A stretch of 64,000 nt of DNA from Dipteris shenzhenensis (taxonomy: Eukaryota; Polypodiophyta; Polypodiopsida; Gleicheniales). The translations under genes and the position numbers were made by a program. Each line of letters starts with the position of its first letter. Position 1 is the first letter of the stretch. The notes beneath the pieces were generated by a model. That model saw nothing but the letters and a program-made list of their open reading frames with translations, made no database searches and was not told where the DNA came from. Positions 23,462 through 34,394 of this stretch are shown here, piece after piece. The DNA lies in assembly GCA_047967505.1 (NCBI GenBank), contig CM106538.1. One strand, 5' to 3'.

Positions 23462-23521
23462 TTGATCGCCTTGAATGCCTGTGTGGGTGATGCATTCAGT
23501 ACATAGTTGGCATACGGGATT
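23462..23521 (-). pseudogene. Copia B integrase segment between two insertions
   Basis: Encodes IPYANYVLNASPTQAFKAIN on the minus strand, the typical copia integrase stretch that precedes the PYEAW motif. Its first 16 bases are one copy of the LINE target-site duplication. Confidence 0.8.
23506..23521. repeat. LINE target-site duplication, 3' side copy
   Basis: GTTGGCATACGGGATT, identical to 30843-30858, sits directly beside the LINE poly(A) (seen as T7 at 23521-23527). Confidence 0.9.
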
Positions 23522-23559
23522 TTTTTTGCCAAAAAAATAGTGCTAATTATATTACTTCG

Positions 23560-24560
23560 AAAACAAGATACAAGAGGTCAGCATTGCAGCTGACGGGCTG
23601 CATTCACAAATTGGACGCAGCCCAAAAAGGTAACAAAAGTAAAGCTCTCTCTCACGGAGGGATAAGGCGAGTGTGAATGAACAGCCAGAGAGGTGGTGAG
23701 TAGCGCCACTGAAGGCCCTGCGAAGCCTGCTCGAAGAAGAGGCCCTGTGTGTCCCAAACCCGGAGGAAACGTCTCCGCTTCTCCCGACCGGCCCGGGAGT
23801 CCCCCTGTATCTGGTCCCACTGGCCTCTGAGGGTGTGTATAATCTCACTCCAGATGTCAGTCATGATCTGGGCAGTCGATAAGGAGGTGCCACCGAGGAT
23901 CTGCGCGCAGCGTGAGGTCCAAATGTGCCATCCTGCGATGCTGCTAATAATCTCCCAGACTGGCTGCCTCTCCTGAGCTCCTGTGCCAGCCTCTGCCAGG
24001 TGCTGCGGGATACTCTCGAGCGGCCCCCACGTCCCCTGTGTGATAAGGAATGTGGGGTCCTGCTGACATGCCTCGAATAAGTGATGAAAACCAGGTGCGG
24101 TGCTGCACTAGCAGAACGCGCCCCAAGTGATCAATCCTAGCTCCGGTGTTGCGCGAGTAAGGATCCCGAAAGTCCACCTCCACACTTCCTGGGCGTGAGT
24201 GCAACTCCATAGGCAGTGTTTTGGTGACTCCTCGTCCTCATGACAGATCTGACAACGTTCGTCCTGGCCTATTTGCCGCAACCAGCTCCCCACTGGAAGA
24301 CCTTTGTGGGCAAGAAGCCACAGGAAGTAGGAGATCTTCCGCGGCCGCCAGCTCTCCCACAAGGCCTGCAAAAAGAACCTGGAAATACCCTGTGCATACC
24401 AACTGGGCCGTTGGGTGGGAGGGCGGCTCTGCATCCTCCCGAGAACTCGCCTGCCCAATGTCGTGCTGTAGGCAAAGAAAGAGGTCGGCCCCTGACCTGG
24501 TCACAATCTCTGGCCATCTCCACTCTCTTGGGTCCCAATCAAGCTCTGACAAGGCCCGCC
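23560..24560 (-). pseudogene. LINE ORF2 C-terminal region with zf-RVT-type zinc motif
   Basis: Minus-strand frame at about 24458-24108 contains RKISYFLWLLAHKGLPVG, then CQICHEDEESPKHCLWSC, the Cys/His spacing of the zf-RVT domain found after RT in plant LINEs. A frameshift near 24470 and a TAG near 24570 separate it from the RT part. About 550 bases of 3' sequence follow before the A tail; no RNase H domain is seen. Confidence 0.75.
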
Positions 24561-24570
24561 CCTCCCAGAG

Positions 24571-26750
24571 CTAGAGTCGCCAAAGCTGCAGCTGATCCTG
24601 CTCTATGCTAGGATTGGTCCGCCAAACCTTCCCCACGAAGCCTACAATCCAAACCCTCTGCCATGGGAGTAGGGGGTTGATGAGCACATCCTCTCTCCTG
24701 AGTCGTCCATCCCCCATAACCGCGAAGAAGGAAACAGAGGAGTCGTCCATCCGCCCTACGACCACCAGTGGGATGCCACGGGGGGTGAACTGTCCCAGCC
24801 AATGGTCATCACCAGGCATGAGGATCTGAAGCTCAGGTGGAACCAACCAATCAGCTGGAATCACGCCGTCAATCTCCGTACGTCTCGCCTGGGCTCCACG
24901 GGCACCTCCAGCTACGTTTGCAAGATCAGCCGTCTCCAAATGTCTGTACGTGTCCCTCCAAACTCGAAGGGACCGGGCTGGCCCCCGCATCCAGCCGTCC
25001 CACCTGATGTGTGATCTCTCCCCCAACAGAAGGCCCTCGGCATCTCTGACCTGATCGTTCCAGATAAGTGGCTGGCGATCGATCTCCTCCTGACAGCTAG
25101 GAGGGGACTGAATGAGACTGAGGCGGAGCCGCCTCCAAACCATGAGGAGGCTACGAACGAGTGGGGAGCGGGGCTGAGTGAGCGGGGCAGAAGTGAAGAT
25201 CCACCTGAGGGACAGTAGCCACTCTCCACCTCGGCGCGGGACACAAGAACCGACCCCCTGCTGAAGTAACATCTTCCACGTTTGCCCCCCCGGGGTCAAA
25301 CCGCGGACAACTAGCTTGCCTAACAGGGCCTGACTCTGAAGCTCTGGATCGATGACCCCCCAGGCCACCCTCAGCCTGCGGAAGAATGACTGTCTGCCAA
25401 GCAACCCTGGCTCTGGTATCTCTGAGGCCATCCTCCTCGGACCATAGGAAGTTCCGAACCAACCTCCTAAGCTGTGCCACGCTGGATCTCGAGAAACACC
25501 AATAGGAAGCCACATACCAAGCCGTGGCTAGGAGGACCTGGTTGACTACCAGGGCACGACCTACAAGGGAGAGCTTAGCAGTGCTCCAGAAAGCCAGCTT
25601 CCGTCGGATGGAATCTAGCACCGGGAGAAACTACTGAGCTGGCGTGATATCCAGGCCGACCTGAAAACCGAGATATCTAGCTGTCTGTCCCCGCGGGATC
25701 CACCTGAAACCCAAAAACCTCCTCCACTGAGAGCACGCCCCGGGGTCTGTGAGAAAACCAACTGATTTGTTCCAGTTGATTTTCGCACCGGTAGTCGAAC
25801 AGAAGACCTCTAGGGCCATCCTCACCCTCTCCAACATCATCTCATCATCCTGTACATATAGTGCTGTGTCATCCGCGTACTCCGAGTCCAGGAGCTCCGT
25901 GTCCTCCCGGAGTGGAAGGCGAACACCCCTGATCCCAGTAGACCTCGCCCGAAGGTAGTATGTCATAGCCTCAGCAAAGAAGAGAAACAAGTAAGGAGCA
26001 AGGGGGCAGCCCTGACGCACTGATCTCTCCAGACGAAAACGCTCACCCATCCTACCGCCAATGATGACCCTGCTAGAAGCTGTCCTGTACTACGCTGAAA
26101 TACCCTGAATCCATCCTGCTGGGAAACCTAGTCGCTCCAGAGTCCCCTCCAGAAAGGACCAGTCCACTCGATCGTAGGCCTTCTCAAAGTCGAGAAGTAG
26201 GATGGCTAGGTGTGACCCACTGTGCTGAGCCCACTCCGCCGCCTCTGAGAAGGTGAAGACATTATCCAGGATACTGCGATCCTAGACAAAGCCTATGTGA
26301 GTGTCATGAATGAGGTCTGGAAGTAGAGGCCGAACTCTGGCGCTGATCATCTTGGCAAGGATTTTGTAGGCAGTGGTAAGGAGGGTGATCGGGCGCCACT
26401 GACGGATCTCCTGTCTATCTCCTCGCTTCGGGATGAGGCAAATCAGTCCCGAGGAGAGGCTCTCTGGCATATAACTGCTGCTGAAAATCCTCTGAAGAGC
26501 TGCTAGGAGGGGCTGATGGATCTGATCCCAGAAGGAGGTGAAGAATGCCCGGGATAGCCCATCCTCGCCCGGGCATTTCTGCCCGTCGATGGCCATCAAG
26601 GCCTCCAACATCTCGTCCGTAGTGAACGGTGCCAACGTCGCCTGCATGCTGGGCTGGACCAGGGATGGAATGTGCCTCCACACCTCCTCACGGGAGCGTC
26701 GAGTGCGAGGGGCAAGCGGCTCCTACTGGAAAAGAGTCCTGTAGAAGTCG
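24571..26750 (-). pseudogene. LINE ORF2 reverse transcriptase
   Basis: Minus strand. RT signatures in order: ICLIPKRGDRQEIRQWRPI (about 26480-26420), DTHIGFV, then LLLDFEKAYDRVDW (about 26200), RQGCPLAPYLFLFF (about 26015), the catalytic YADD at 25868-25879, and GAKINWNKSVGF. Downstream thumb and connector sequence (KLAFWSTAKLSLVGRALVVN) continues to about 24571. The enzyme would copy element RNA at a nicked target. In-frame TAG stops occur near 26730, 26283, 26073 and 25627 and a frameshift near 26690. Several stops sit where CAG (Gln) is the simplest ancestor. Confidence 0.9.
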
Positions 26751-27239
26751 GTAGCCAACCCCAAGACCTCACCCGGATCCGTAACAATGTGCCCCCCCGC
26801 TGTCTTGAGACTCCGAAGCTGATCACTTGTGCTGCTCTCTGACCATGCGTCCTGAAGAACTCCCTGCACATCCGGTCACCCTTCCGAGCCCAGAAGGAGA
26901 GAGAGGCATGATAGGAAAACTCTGAACGGCGCTGGAGGGTCTCCTCAAGAAGGGCTCTGGCTCGAAGGGCCTGAATCCGAAGCTCCTCCGAGCCCGGGGC
27001 TGCCTGCTGGAGTCGCTGAATGGAGGCGAGGTCCCTCCGAAGAGCTCTCTCTCTGCCCCACCACTCCTGTCGAACCTGTAGGACTGCGAGTTGGCAAATC
27101 TGGCTGGACTCCTGCAAAGCCTGCGCCACCGAATCAACCAGATCCACGCACTCGCCCCAATCTCTGTCCCATAGATTGCATATACTGTTGCGCACGTCCT
27201 TCCTCGAGAAAATGGAGTCGGGAATCTGGCATGAACGGG

Positions 27240-28030
27240 GGGGAAGGGCTTGAACTGCTGAGTCTAATGATAAGAGCACAGGCGCATGGTCGGAAAGTGT
27301 CGTCCCTGGAACTATACCCACCTGACTGCCTTTGTTGATGGCCCAATCACTGACATAAAATCTATCCAGCCTCTCCAGGAGTCTGCCTCCTTCCCTGCGG
27401 AAGTCCCACGAGAAGTCCAAGCTCCCGTGCCAACGACGGAAGGACGGGTCTCTCCAACTGTCCCTACCTCCTGTCGTGAAGATAAATGAGTCCCAAGCGG
27501 ACTGCTCTGCCTGAGACATACCTGTAAACTCCGGTCCTCTGCCCTACTGGTCCTCCAAGGTCTCCAGATTGTTGAAGTCACCTCCAACAATCCAGGAATC
27601 CGTCTGGGAGAATCCCTGTAAGTGTCCTCCAGAAGGTGGCTCTGCAATGGAGGTCTGTGGGAGCATAAATGTTGAGGATTCCTATTCTGGAACCCTCCAG
27701 TTCCAGGCCTACCCAAAGGGCACGGCCTGGGATCAACGTGCCATGACCGAAAACTCCCTGGGCTAGCTGCTCGCACACGGAAGTACAAACACCTCCACTC
27801 CTCCCTTGTGCGCCGATCGAGGGCTCCCAATAAGTGTGAGAACGTCTAGGGAGAATCTTCCCGCAGCTACGGGAGTGAGCCGCAGAAAGCTTGTGCTCCT
27901 GGAGCAGAAGTACATCCAAACGACCAATCACTGCTGGCTGAAGTTCCTGTCTCAAAATGAGCTTCCTAGGACCACGGGTGCCAGAAGAATGAAACCCGTT
28001 CACATTCCAGAATACAAGGTGTAGGCTCAT
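27240..28030 (-). pseudogene. LINE ORF2 APE-type endonuclease
   Basis: Starts at an ATG at 28030. Endonuclease/exonuclease/phosphatase-fold motifs: FWNVNGF, then LLQEHKL (catalytic Glu), then NIYAP, then LDRFYVS and SDHAPVLL (terminal Asp-His pair). These residues cut the target DNA to prime reverse transcription. A frameshift between about 27590 and 27510 splits the domain. A linker rich in Arg/Gln (27240-26750) leads to the RT. Confidence 0.88.
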
Positions 28031-29973
28031 GGTGAGGACTGGGAGGCTGCGAACAACTGTCTGCTCGCGGTCGAAGTCGATGAAGAAGCTGACATTTCGG
28101 AGTGGAGGCGCTGACGCTTATGAGAAGGTTTGGAGGGGGAGGCAGGGTCGTCCTGCCCGTTCTTCAACACCTTTAGCAAAGGCGAGAGGCCTTTGGTGCC
28201 ATGAGCAAATGCTTTCTCGAGCCAGCTCGAGATCTCTGAAGTAGTCATCCCGTAGAAGGCTCGGAGTTTCTGAGGGGTCCAGGCTCTGACATCCTAGGGG
28301 AGGGGCCATGACAGGGGGGGCCTGAGGATCACAATCAGTTTGAAGCGTTTGGCGGCGCAACGCCACCGCAGGCGCACGTCACCCTCAGACCACTGAGTCT
28401 CGAGAAGCTGCCCACCGGACGGGCCTATCCAGGAGCAAACCTGAGCGTGCGTCTGCTCTCTGAGAGCCTCCCAGACCGAGTCGTCTGTCCAAGTCTCGGT
28501 GTCGTCGCTGAGGAACGTGAAAGCAAAGCTAGGGCCATCCCTAGGGGCCAAGGCGGCTATCTTCCCATCCGCCCCTTTGCGGAGCAGGAAGATACTGATG
28601 TCGAGACAAGCAAGGAAGGTCCCGAGATCGGCCACATCCAAGTAGTCCCGGGGGCCAGATCTGTAAAAGTCGCGAGGAAGCTCTCTCTCCTGAAGCTGAG
28701 GCCCACCAGAGTCTGCCACTGAGGGGCAGGGAAGCCTGCTCCAGTGGTGGTGTAGACTCAGGGTGTCTTGCCAGTGGAGGGGGAGGGGGAGGAGGCTGGG
28801 GGGTAGGCGACTTGACTCCACGGAGGCGACTAGCGGAGGAGGTGGAGGAGGGGGAGCGGGGGCTGCCCTCGGCTGAGGAGCCGTCGGTGCAGCTAACCCT
28901 GCAGGAGAGCTGAGAGAGGCCGGGGGGGGGGGGGGGGGATGGGGATGCATCTGGAACTGGGGCTGAGCAGGAGGAGGAGGAGACTGAGGAGGAAGAGGCG
29001 GGGGCTGAAGCTGCGGGTCGGGAGAAGGGGGGTGCAACTGGGGAAGGGGCTGGGACTGAGTGGAAAGGGACTGGGGAGCGGAAGAGAGGGGGACCTGAGG
29101 CTGTGAAGGGCGCGGGCTACCGTCGAAGAAGAAGCTCTCCCAGGTCCCTGGGCGGCTGCCTGTCAGGTCTCTGAGGTGCTACTGCAGGTTGGGTAACCTC
29201 TGCCTCCTTACCTTTATCAGAAATCTTCTTGTTCTTTCCTCTTTTCCTTCTAACCTCAGTCCAACCGCCAACTAACTCTGGACCGGACTCCGGCTGCCTC
29301 TGCTCCTCCTGACGTGGCTGCCCGGAGGGGAGGGGAGGGGAGGGGGCGGAGGGGGAGGTCGAGAAGAGCTGGCGAATCGTGGACAAACAGCCGCCAAGTG
29401 CCCAAAGCCGTGACACCTCAGGCACTGGCCTGGTTGTCCAGTGACTACCATGCTCTGGGTGATGATGCCGGCATCTGTCACGATCTCGATCACTGCAAGG
29501 AGAGTCGCAGGATCCGCCACAGCCACACGGACTCGGGGGGCTCCTACCGTAGTCACCGCGTCGGCGAAAGTGTCGTGCATAACCCAGCCAAAGTCGGAGC
29601 CCAGGTCCCTGACAATCGGCCGCAGCTCAGCAGCAAGACCTGGAAAAACTAGCGTCACTGGATGGTGAGGTATACGGAACCGAGCATCAAAATCCGCTGC
29701 GCTGAATCCACGGTACCACGGGACTATCATAATAATCTTTCCATCCACCGACGTGGGGGAACCAACAATCAGGTTGCTCGCAGCTTTCGCATGGGAGAGT
29801 TTGAGCCAGAAGATGCCCCTTCCCATAAGGGCCACCTCCTCAATATGGCCGTCCTCTAGCATGAGTGGACTAGCATGAGTGGACTGGAGCCAGACAGTCC
29901 CTGATGGCTGATCTGGAGGGGGAATGTCCAATGACTCTGCCATAAACAGAGGTAAGGGCAAAGTCATTGGCAA
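28027..29973 (-). pseudogene. LINE ORF1: DUF4283-like domain, CCHC knuckle, Pro-rich linker, extra C-terminal module
   Basis: Minus strand. The first 180 codons from 29973 resemble the DUF4283-type N-terminal domain of plant LINE ORF1 proteins (RGIFWLKLSHAKAA, then IIMIVPWYRGF). A CCHC knuckle, CLRCHGFGHLAAVC, lies at about 29410-29365. A Pro-rich linker follows (about 29340-28860, partly in another frame because of a shift). A globular segment at about 28700-28300 (DYLDVADLGTFLACLDISIF to LRWRCAAKRFKLIVIL) is not familiar to me from plant ORF1 proteins. A short Ser-rich tail ends at 28027, just before ORF2. The protein would coat element RNA. Confidence 0.75.
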
Positions 29974-29999
29974 CCTCCTGAACCCGAGACGATTGTTGC

Positions 30000-30800
30000 T
30001 CTATCAGGATGACGCAGTAGGCATTTGGAGAGGGAGGGTCCGCCACCGACTGGGCCTCCGGTTCCGCAGGCAGGGAGCCGCCATACCGCCAAGACAAACT
30101 GCGAGGCTTCCGATGAAGACGAGGCTGCCACCCAGAAAAGGGGGGATAGATGCGGGAGGGTGGAGCCTGGGTGTGAAGAAGACGGGTGAGGAACGGGGGC
30201 GGGAGGCCGGGAGGCGGAGGTGGCGCGGGGTGGGGGGGTGAGGACGGAGAGCGGGTGAGGTGAGGAGGTGGGAGTGGGGGAGGGGCGGGGCGGGGCGGGA
30301 GGGCGGGAGGGGGCGGGGTGGAAGGGCGGGGCGGAAGGGGCGGGGCGGAGCGGAAGGGCGGGAGGGGCGGGGCGGAAGGGTGGGGTGGAGGGGGCGGGGG
30401 CGGAGCGGAAGGGCGGGAGGGGCGGGGGCGGTGTAGCGAGGGGAGGGGGGTGAAGCGGGGGAGGAGCGGAGTGAGACGGCGGGGCGGTGAAGTGAGGGGG
30501 CGGGGGGTGAGGCGGAACGGCGAGGGGGGGGGTGAGGCGTAGCGAGGGGGGGTAGCGTGAGACGGGGTGAGGCGGAGGGGCGAGGGGGTGAGGGAGCGGA
30601 GAGGCGAGGGGTGAGGCGGAGAGGTGAGGGGTGAGAGCGGAGGGGGGCGAGGGGGTGAGAGCAGAGGGCGAGGGGGCGCGGCGGCAGCGGCGAGGTGAGG
30701 CGGCGGGTGAGGGGGGGGGTGAGGGCGGAGAGGCAGGGGGGTGGGGGTGGTCGAGGCGGGGAGGAGCTAGGGGAGGTAGAGGTTGCAGGAGGGGAGGGGA
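30000..30800 (-). repeat. G-rich (plus strand) / C-rich (LINE sense) 5' region
   Basis: About 0.8 kb of irregular short repeats of the type GGGGCGGGGCGGAAGGGCGGGAGG and GTGAGGCGGAGAGGCGAGGG on the plus strand, at the 5' end of the LINE. It probably acts as the LINE 5' UTR and promoter. The many runs of three or more G could form G-quadruplexes on the plus strand. It is open in several frames only because stop codons are rare in such composition. A related block at 54117-54710 lacks the rest of the LINE. Confidence 0.75.
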
Positions 30801-30842
30801 GGCTCGCAGGAGCACGCTTTTGGGCTTATACTTAGAAAGCAT

Positions 30843-30858
30843 GTTGGCATACGGGATT
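30843..30858. repeat. LINE target-site duplication, 5' side copy
   Basis: GTTGGCATACGGGATT, identical to 23506-23521. Confidence 0.9.
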
Positions 30859-31200
30859 GCATCCAACCAAAACTTGTTGGACAAAGAGTTACCCTTAAGC
30901 ATACACGTGGCCGTTTCCATAAAAGTTCGATTCTTCTGCTTTGCAACTCCATTTTTGGTGTGGAGTGTATGGCACTGTGCACTGATGTATAATGCCCTGG
31001 GCTGCTAAAAAATCAAAAAATTCATAGGACATGTACTTACCCCATGTGTCAGTGTGGAGGGTTAGGAGCTCATTTCCACTATCATTTTCAGAAGAAAGAG
31101 TAGCCCCTAAGAGATGCTGTCCAAATCAGTCTGCATAAATCTCTATGTACTAAGTGCAACTTCCTAGATGCACCAACAGTCCCATCCTTGGGAAAGGAAA

Positions 31201-31302
31201 ACTGATGTATTTTGCCCAACAAGCAGCCCTCATAGACCCCAACAAGCAGCAACTGATGTATTTTGCCCAACAAGCAGCCCTCATAGACCCCAACAAGCAG
31301 CC
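31201..31302. repeat. Two-copy tandem duplication, 51-bp unit
   Basis: ACTGATGTATTTTGCCCAAC at 31201 recurs at 31252; the copies are essentially identical. The unit is 17 codons, so it was frame-neutral in the copia integrase zinc-finger region. Confidence 0.85.
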
Positions 31303-31670
31303 CTCACAAACATGTTTGGAAAGCACATGCATTCACGGAAGGTCTACCATCATGTCGTCAGCATTTTGACTAGACTACCATAGTTGAGGTTTCCCAATCT
31401 CTCATGCCATAGATGTGTATCAACAATTACAGATTCAGCTGATGCATTTGCTTCTATAAAAGCCCCTTTGTCATAAGCATTGAGATGTACAGACCTCAGG
31501 AAAGTGTTTGAATAAGTATTATGTTGCTTTATCATGCCGGTAGACATACATGGCACAATGATAACCATTAAAAATGACCTTGAAAGCCATTTGTAGAGAT
31601 GGTTGATATAAAATCAGATAACATACAAAACTTTAAGACCGTGACTGTAACTCTCGAGATATAAGTGACT

Positions 31671-34394
31671 TCCACGTGATGACCCTCCAATGAAAGATGA
31701 AGATCAGCAAATAAACGACGTAGCCAAACATGTTCAACTGTCGCTGTGAAAGCTGCCCTGTACTCAGCTTCACATGAGGAGGTAGCCACCATAGACTGTT
31801 TCTTGCTCAACTAAGAAATGCAAGCATGTCCTAGAAACAATTCCCAGTGGTGGACTGCCTAGTATCATAGTCTCCAGCCCAATCTGAGTCACTGTAAGCA
31901 TGCATCTGCAAGTCACCCCCCCTGGGAAACATCAAACCAAAAGACTTTGTACCTTGCAAGTAATGGAAGATGCATTTTACAGCTTGCCAATGCATAATCT
32001 TTGGGCTGTGCATATACCTGCTCACCTGAGAAACTGAAAACTGAATATCAGGTCGTGTATTGCAGAGATAAATGAGGCATCCAACAGCGTGACTATAGAG
32101 TGTGACATCAATCGATTCACCCACATCATGCATTGTAAGCTTCAGCCCCGGCTCCATGGGAGTGGACATAGGCTTGCAATCATGCATGTTGAATCTGTCA
32201 AAGAGCTTTTGAACATACTTGGACTGAGACATAACAATGCCACATTTCTCTTAAATAAACTGGATCTCCAAAAAGAAATGTAACAAGCCCAAGTCTGACA
32301 TATCAAATGTAGCTTTCAATTGGGCCTTGAAATCTGCAATTACTTCCTCATTTGATCCGGTGAGCAGCATGTCATCTACATAAAGAATGATGACCAGAAT
32401 GTCCCCCCCATCCTTCTTGATGTAGAGGGTGCTCTCAGTTGGACTATTGTGCAGCCCCTTGCTAGTCAAAAAGGCATCAATTTTGGCATACCATGCACGT
32501 GGGGCTTGTTTCAGCCCATACAAAGCTTTATATAGCTTGCATACCTGAAGTGCATTTCCTGAAATTTCAAAGTCCAGAGGTTGTTTGACACAAACCTCTT
32601 CCAACAAGTCTCCATTAAGGAAAGCTGTTCTTTTGCAGCTAGCCTTGCCTTGTACCGATCAATGGACCCATTTGGCTTTCTTTCGACTTTGAAAACCCAC
32701 CATGTACCTATGGCATTCTTACCTGGTGGCAAATCCACAACATCCTAAGTCTGATTTTTATGAATGGACTGCAACTCATCGTGCATGGCATTCATCCAAT
32801 GCACATTATCTTTTGCTTCTTCAAATGTCTCAGGCTCCTCCTCATCAAGAAGAGTACTTGCATAAGTTGATTCAACTGAATGAGCTCCCTCCATGTGCCT
32901 TATTGCACTACGAGTTCTGCCAGGCAATGGAGCTTCAAGCCTACTCTCCTTGAGAGTCTGAAGCAGCCAATGCGGGACTCTTTTGGCTACGTGTATCTCT
33001 TGAATTTCTTGCCTGACAACTTCGTCCACATCGTGAGGTTGTACCAATTCAGCTGGGGGCTGAATCTGTACTTGTGGAGCTGGTGGAGGTTGCTGTAAAT
33101 TTTGATTTTCAGGGGGGGAACCAAATGCTATAGGAAGCATCCCCTCAAACACATCATCTGAAGAGGCCGGAATCTGAAATTCAGCATTTGTATGTGTAGA
33201 ATTTTCAGAGAATATGACATCTCTACTGACAAAAATCTTGCGCGTAGCAGGATTGTAGAGACGATAGCCTTTGCTTTGTGAACTATATCTCACAAAAATG
33301 CATTTTAGTGCCTTATCTGACAACTTGTGTTTGAACTCCACAGGTACGTGGGCATATGCAACATAACCAAAAACTCTGAAGTGGTCCACTGAAGGCTTTC
33401 TCCCATGCCATGCCTCATAGGGAGTGATTGTCTCCAAAGCCTTTGTAGGAGCCTGATTTAAAATATAGTTTGCACATATGAGGCCTTCAGCCAAAACCTG
33501 TGAGGCAACTTCTTACTTGTGAGCATGCATCTATCCATTTCCATGGTGGTGCGATTCTTCCGCTCAGCTTTGCCATTCTGTTGAGGTGTAAGCCTCACTG
33601 TAAGCTGATGCATAATGCCTTTTTCTTTCAAAAATGTCTCAAATTCATGAGACATGTACTCCACCCCCTCGATCTATGCGAAGTGTCTGCACCTTGAGTC
33701 CTGTCTCATTTTCAACCATAGCCATAAAGTGTTTGAAATGCATAAACACTTCTGATTTTGCCTTGAGACCATAGATCCAAGTGTAGCTGGTAAAGTCATC
33801 TATGAATGTAACAAAATAGAGATAACCCCCAAAAGTAGGTATCCTCATGGGACCCCAGACGTCACTGTGAATAAGCTGCAATTTTCTTGTAGCTTTCACT
33901 ACACCATCCTTCTTGAAGGGAAGCCTATGCATTTTGCCAAGAATGCAACCTTCACATGCATGAGGAGGAGGTAATGCATCAACCATATCATGCCTTTGAA
34001 GTGTCATTAAGCTGCCATAGCTCATGTGCCCATCCCTGGCATGCCATAACTCCACATTGTGCATCGCAGCAGTGGGAGTGCTAACAGATAATGCAAGATG
34101 GGATCTTTTTTCATATAAATTAAGCTGAAAAAGACCCCGATACAAAGTGCCAGACAACCTCAAAGCAAGATGGGATCTTTTTTCATATAAATTAAGCTGA
34201 AAAAGACCCCGATACAAAGTGCCAGACAATTTTCTTTGTCTCTGACTGCACACTTGTCATCATAAAAAACAACTTGAAATCCTCCTCTATTGAGTGAGGA
34301 CACTTCTTCTTTATACCTGGCACATAAAGTACTTCTGAAATTCTGAAATTTGTGCCATCAGTGGATGTGAGAATAATATCTCCCATTGGTGGGT
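31671..34394 (-). pseudogene. Ty1/copia relic A: protease end through RNase H
   Basis: Minus strand, high to low. Protease end (ISEVLYVPGIKK, about 34340). GAG-pre-integrase and HHCC finger (LWHARDGHMSYGSL, CEGCILGKMHRLPF; about 34050-33910). Integrase core (IHSDVWGP, then FIDDFTSYTWIYG, then LRIDRGG; frameshift near 33665; then QQNGKAERKNRT). Integrase C-terminal part (PYEAWHGRKPSVDHFRVFGY, 33425-33366). RT (DLPPGKNAIGTWWVFKVE; KALYGLKQAPRAWYAK; catalytic YVDD at 32371-32382; QSKYVQKLFDRFN). RNase H (MHAYSDSDWAGDYDTRQST, then ATSSCEAEYRA, 31760). About 85 codons of RT are deleted near 32640, between the RYKARLAAKE and NGDLLEE motifs. Both ends are truncated; no LTRs are seen. Confidence 0.9.
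34093..34229. repeat. Two-copy tandem duplication, 72-bp unit, in copia A
   Basis: GCAAGATGGGATCTTTTTTC at 34093 recurs at 34165. The unit is exactly 24 codons, so the protein carries two successive copies of a segment with LYRGLFQLNLYEKRSHLAL just before the GAG-pre-integrase domain, without frame loss. Confidence 0.9.

Larger units (their letters stand above)
23522..30842 (-). mobile_element. Near-full-length L1-type LINE, 7.3 kb, with 16-bp TSD
   Basis: The element lies on the minus strand. Its 3' end is at 23522 with a short A tail, and its 5' end is at 30842. It contains a C-rich 5' region (about 30790-30000), ORF1 (29973 to about 28027) and ORF2 (28030 to about 23560) with endonuclease, RT and a terminal zinc-binding region. 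The 16-bp direct repeat at both ends is intact and lies in a copia integrase gene whose frame resumes across it, so the insertion is complete rather than 5' truncated. Stops and frameshifts in both ORFs make it inactive now. Confidence 0.92.
30843..31670 (-). pseudogene. Ty1/copia relic B: end of protease, GAG-pre-integrase and integrase N-terminal part
   Basis: Minus strand. GAG-pre-integrase is at 31440-31370 (LWHERLGNLNYGSLVKML), then CEGCLLG of the integrase zinc finger, KLHLVHRDL near 31160, and FWLDAIPYAN at about 30870-30850, where the LINE interrupts. Many frameshifts. The zinc-finger region carries a tandem duplication. At its upstream end (about 31670) it abuts the truncated RNase H of copia A. 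Confidence 0.75.

Noticed and set aside
24221-25014. Plus-strand frames up to 123 codons
   Set aside because: They lie opposite the recognised LINE ORF2 frame and have no domain content.
29964-30920. A 318-codon Pro-rich minus-strand frame
   Set aside because: It runs through the C-rich LINE 5' region and into copia sequence. Low stop density from composition explains it.
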